A stretch of 64,000 nt of DNA from Celoporthe dispersa (lineage: Eukaryota > Ascomycota > Sordariomycetes > Diaporthales > Cryphonectriaceae). A program made the position numbers and the translations under genes. Shown here piece by piece: positions 60,169 through 64,000 of this stretch; position 1 is the stretch's first letter, and each line of letters begins with the position of its first letter. Location of the stretch: the NCBI GenBank assembly GCA_016584495.1, contig WAID01000013.1:930001-994000 (forward strand). The letters are read 5' to 3'. The notes beneath the pieces were generated by a model. That model was not told where the DNA came from. It saw nothing but the letters and a program-made list of their open reading frames with translations, and made no database searches.

Positions 60169-62772
60169 ATGCCCACCACCAACCAGGCCGAAAAGGCCAA
60201 GACTGGTCGTTCAGCGACGTCATGCCTCGAGTGCCAGCGTCGAAAGCAAAAGGTAGGAGGAGGGAGGCTCTGGTCCCCCCCCCCTTACCCTAATTCTTGT
60301 CTCGACTTGGGCTGACGCACAACAATAATCTCCCACCAGTGCTCGCGCGAGTGGCCCTGCAACCACTGCCAGGCCAGAAAGGTTCCTCACCTCTGTCAAT
60401 TCGCCCCGAGGAAAGTGCCTACACCAGAGAGTGGTGCACTAGGTGGTCCCTCCGGGTACGTAACGACGGCTTCTCTGCCCATCAGATGCCGAGGCCATCC
60501 ATCCCGCTAATAACCTCCACCCCGCAGGCTGTCAAAGAAGCGGAGAGAGGACAGCTCCCAGTCGGATCTGTCCGCCTTCGCCGATGACCCTGAGCATGGC
60601 CTGGCCGACGGGCTGGCCAAGCTGGGTTACATGGCTGGTCATGAGTTCTTCGCCCTTCCGGGGAGCAGGCGCCAACACAGTAGGCAAATGATACTGATAG
60701 CGCATCGAAACCTGTGACTAACGCCAATCTCAGTCGTCTAGCAGCCGCGAAGGACCTTCTCCCCCTCCCCAGTCCGAGGAGGTGGAGGCAGCGCTGAAGG
60801 TTATCTTGCCAAAGCCTTACACAGGTATGTGACGCCGTCCTCTCAAGCCCCGAACCTGCTGACATTTCCAAGACGTCCTCGTTCAGAATTTTCTGGAAGC
60901 ACCCAACTACCAGTACTATTCCGTCTTCCCAGAGCAGCTTCGTGGACAGACTGCAGCATGGTGGGAGGCAAGGGCAGCGGGCGAGAGGCTCAGCCCTGAG
61001 CTCACCTGTCTCCTGATTCGCGTCTGCGCCGTGTCCACCCAATATCTGGAGACCTCGCTCCAGCAGAGGCTCGAGCAGGAGCTAGGCGAGAAGGCTCAGG
61101 TCCTGACGGAGCAGTTTCACGCAGCTGCCCTGAAGCTTAGCTCGTCGATTTCGAGAGGCATGGGCGGGGTCTTACAGGTGCAGCAGCTCTTCCTCGAGTC
61201 GTCCTGGTACAAGTCAGAGGCATCCATGGTGGAAGCCTGGCATTCCTTGAGTGTTGCCATACGCGAGGCGCAGGAGATTGGTCTGCTACGCCCTGGAGCA
61301 CCGCGCGTCTGAGCTGGATGCTAACATGTCTTCACTCTAGGCATGCACAAACCAGCAAAGGAGCTGCCAGACTTTGACCGCGAGCTGCGGAACAGGCTAT
61401 GGTGCATCCTCTGGACGTGGGACTGGTACGTCTTTACCCGCACAAGATTCATCTCGCTGTCTTTGCTAATAACGAGACGAGGCAAATGTCTACCTTGCTT
61501 TCTCGCCCACTTCTCATCGACCAGGACGACCACAAACTTGAGATACCCGACGGTCGCCTCGAGAACATCACCGACCCCGAGATACCCTACCCTTTGGCCT
61601 CTGTCGCCTTCCAAGCACGACTCGGTCTCCACGTCTCTCATCTATTTCAAAAGATGGACTCGGACCGCTCCGTGAAGCTCATCCTCGACATAGAGGATGC
61701 TTTGGAAAAGTGGATGGGAACGTTCCCAGCCGCCCTGCGCGACCATCGGCCAGACAAACGCTGGGACCAGAAGTACCCTTACATCCCTTTTATGCGCTGC
61801 CAGCTCAACATCATCGCCTACTGCTGCCTGCTTGCGCCACTAAGACCCTTTCTGTGCGGAGGTGCCAAACCGGAGATCATGAATACACGCCTCGGTGCCG
61901 ACCTCAGGCTCAAGGGCGTCGATACGTGTCTCGACCTGATGAAGGCCGGGGAGAGATTTTACGACCTGGTCTTCCCGCGGAGTATCAAATACTTCTTCAT
62001 CATCTTCTTCATCTTCGACGCGGCCACTACCATGTGCTCTGCTATATCCCACGATAAGGAACATGCCTTGCCCAAGCGCAGCCAGTGTATCCATGCCCTC
62101 CGCACAGCTCAGGAGCTGATGGACGGCGTGACGTGCTTGTCTGAGTCAGCACGGATCTCAGCCTCGCTGCTGAGGAAGTTGACGGCTGTCTTGCCGCTCA
62201 CCGTTGCAGAGAAAGAAGTCCTCGGGGTCGGCCAGGCACCCTACTCGAAGAAGATGAAGATGGCCCCTTCGTCCGAAATGGTCCGCCCTGGTATTGCCGC
62301 GGGCGCAGAGCACGGCTTCAGTCTTCCTGGGGGTCTTCCCGCGTCATTGCCCAACTGCTCGAAAGGTACGAACAGTGTTTCCTCGACCAGCAACTTGATA
62401 CCCCCCGGACTGGAACAATCATCACCACCCTCATACGCAGCCGCCACGCAGGCTTACAATCCAATGCCGATGCAACATACACCAGCGGCAGACTGGCCGT
62501 ACGTCGACTACGGCGTCGGGATCGGCACCGGAATGTCCATGGCGCCCCCTCCCGAGCTCCACGCTGGCATGCCTATGGCCGATCCTGCTGTGCTGAGTGC
62601 CGGCATGCCTGTGACCACCTCTGCTGGTCCCAGTGACGGAATTGGCAGTGTCATCGGGCTGCAGCCTGGAGACCCACTCACTGGAACGTTTCTGGATCCG
62701 CTATGGGGTTGGGAAAGGTTGAACCTGGACCTCTCAGAGTACTCGGATGGGCAGATGCATTATCCCATGTGA
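60169..62772 (+). CDS. Zn2Cys6 transcription factor with fungal_trans domain
   Basis: Nuclear regulator of unknown target. Seven exons: 60169-60252, 60340-60455, 60528-60679, 60734-60824, 60873-61280, 61341-61425 and 61482-62772. The product is about 741 aa. The zinc cluster spans Cys19-Cys47: CLECQRRKQKC, then SREWPCNHCQARKVPHLC, spacing C-x2-C-x6-C-x5-C-x2-C-x8-C. Intron 1 falls just before Cys29, a common site in this class. The fungal_trans domain covers about residues 160-520, with the family's LWCILWTWDWQMSTLLSRP centred on the exon 6/7 junction. The tail is Met/Pro/Gly-rich, a possible activation region. One extra G in 60660-60663 must be dropped to read ALPGAGANTSSSSREG. Intron 5 has a weak donor (GTCTGC) and intron 4 is only 48 nt. 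Confidence 0.87.
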
Positions 62773-64000
62773 TTGGGACAGTCTCTTTTCGAGAGAAAGA
62801 GATTTGGCCAAAGGAATCAACTAATGGTGAAGAGGGTGGGCTTGTCTTGTGTGTCTAGGTGCAGCCAGCGTACTGTATCGCTGAAGGCGGTTTCCTATGC
62901 CCTGCCCCCCCCCCCCTCTCTCGCTAATCTATCCTCTTCGTTGATGTTTGTATTTTATATCTGCGTAACGGCTTCGGCCAGAGGCGATCTGTCGTTGTCA
63001 TACCTTAGCTCCGGCAGAAGGAAAGGCAGAGAGCTTGGATTAGTAGTGAGACGGGACTCGGTACCGGCTCGCCGTTGAGATGCAGGTTGCGGTTGTGTGG
63101 AATGGCTAGGGTGGCCCGGCATTCCCTGGCAGCTGGGTCGCAGGACAGTTCTCAATTGTCTTTCTGTAATATACTTTAGTGTCTCTTAGCCAATTGGTAA
63201 CAGGTAGAATAAATACAAGTCTTGTAGCCAAGCATCGTCACTTGGTAAGCTCATAATCATCACTAGCACATCAAGTGCCGCCAATCACCCACCCAAAATG
63301 ACCCACCAGACTGTCAAGGCTAGTTCTGATAATGCTTGAGAATTACGTGACAGCTAAGGAGACACATCTCAACGTGAGGGTACACGAAAAGGCTCAGGGG
63401 AGTGTCACGGTAACAGACGGAGATGGCCCCCGGCGGTTAGCAGACCATGACGCCGTCCGAGGAGGACGTTGTGGCTTATCGACAAGCTTGGGGAGTTCAC
63501 GCCTGTCACTACTGCTGGTGACGATGTGCTCGCCGTCCACATCTGGCGTATGGATGAGAAATACGTAGAGCTTGGCATTTGGGACGTGAGAATGCACCTG
63601 GAGTGGACATGAGTCTCGTCAGTGAACTGTAAACCTGGCTATTCCTTGTTTTTTTTTATAAAAAAAAAGTGCTTCCATAAATGACGCAAGAAGTCAGACC
63701 GTGGCGCTCACTTTGTTACGAGCACAGATGGGTTGGGGATGGAAAACAGCCATTTTTGGAACTTGGTGAGTTCAGCCAGGCATGCGAGGCGAAACCGACT
63801 AGCAGCAATACTCTGGAGAGAATCCTTCCCCAGAGGGCTGGTATGAAGAGATCTAGACTCGGATGCTTTGGCCCATTTCGAGCAGTCCTCTCCTGGGCAT
63901 GTCAGACGAGAGAAAACGGGACGAAATGGAGACAAGTTGAAAAGCGATGGTGCGTCTGGTGTCAACCACGGATGACAACTATCCCGGCAGAGGATGTTTC
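62773..64000. other. 3' region and unannotated right edge
   Basis: Contains a C10-11 run at about 62905-62916 and an AT patch at 63650-63670. ORFs of 60-100 codons (e.g. 63708-63965 minus) show no recognisable features. A gene entering from the right cannot be excluded. Confidence 0.45.

Noticed and set aside
1..64000. CRISPR array, secondary-metabolite cluster or transposon
   Set aside because: No regularly spaced repeats, no backbone synthase (PKS/NRPS/terpene) and no transposase or reverse-transcriptase motif were seen in any frame.

Overview
The window reads as a nuclear chromosome segment of a filamentous ascomycete, most likely a Sordariomycete-type fungus. Evidence: short spliceosomal introns (about 50-120 nt, GT..AG with CTAAC/CTAAT-like branch sites), monocistronic genes on both strands with 0.5-2 kb spacers, fungal-specific families (Zn2Cys6 and C2H2/fungal_trans regulators, Hul5, Rsc9, Ysc84, Sft1) and secreted plant-polysaccharide enzymes. 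I saw no tRNA, rRNA, CRISPR array or recognisable transposon.

Layout. 1-1715 (-): 5' part of the poly(A)-binding protein gene, running off the left edge, with a long oligo(A)-rich leader. 3686-7306 (+): Hul5-type HECT ubiquitin ligase. 8140-8578 (+): small secreted protein. 8827-11092 (-): GH125/Mug157-like alpha-mannosidase. 12991-14423 (-): MFS transporter. 15115-16400 (-): GH28 endopolygalacturonase. 18877-19495 and 20369-20799 (-): two small two-TM proteins with micro-first-exons. 22568-23465 (+): AA9 lytic polysaccharide monooxygenase. 24132-25592 (-): Ysc84-like SYLF-SH3 protein with a GC-AG intron. 26748-27143 (+): Sft1/Bet1-like Qc-SNARE. 27811-29528 (-): SMAP/Age2-like ArfGAP. 30191-30899 (+): methionine-R-sulfoxide reductase. 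31572-34057 (-): unrecognised protein with an internal Zn2Cys6-like motif. 35020-38072 (+): Rsc9 (ARID/RFX) chromatin-remodeler subunit. 39123-41742 (-): GH55 exo-beta-1,3-glucanase. 50494-53839 (+): C2H2 plus fungal_trans regulator behind 8.7 kb of gene-free sequence. 60169-62772 (+): Zn2Cys6 regulator behind 6.3 kb of gene-free sequence.

The genes do not form an obvious biosynthetic cluster. Housekeeping genes (translation, ubiquitin, vesicle traffic, chromatin) are interleaved with cell-wall and plant-wall enzymes (GH28, AA9, GH55, secretory-pathway GH125) and two regulators, which suits a plant-associated or wood/litter-degrading lifestyle.

Caveat. Eleven of the 18 genes can be read through only by allowing single-base length changes, mostly in homopolymers (16 sites in all). 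They hit essential genes as readily as dispensable ones, so they look like consensus errors, not gene death. Exon coordinates below were derived by hand from splice signals and family resemblance.
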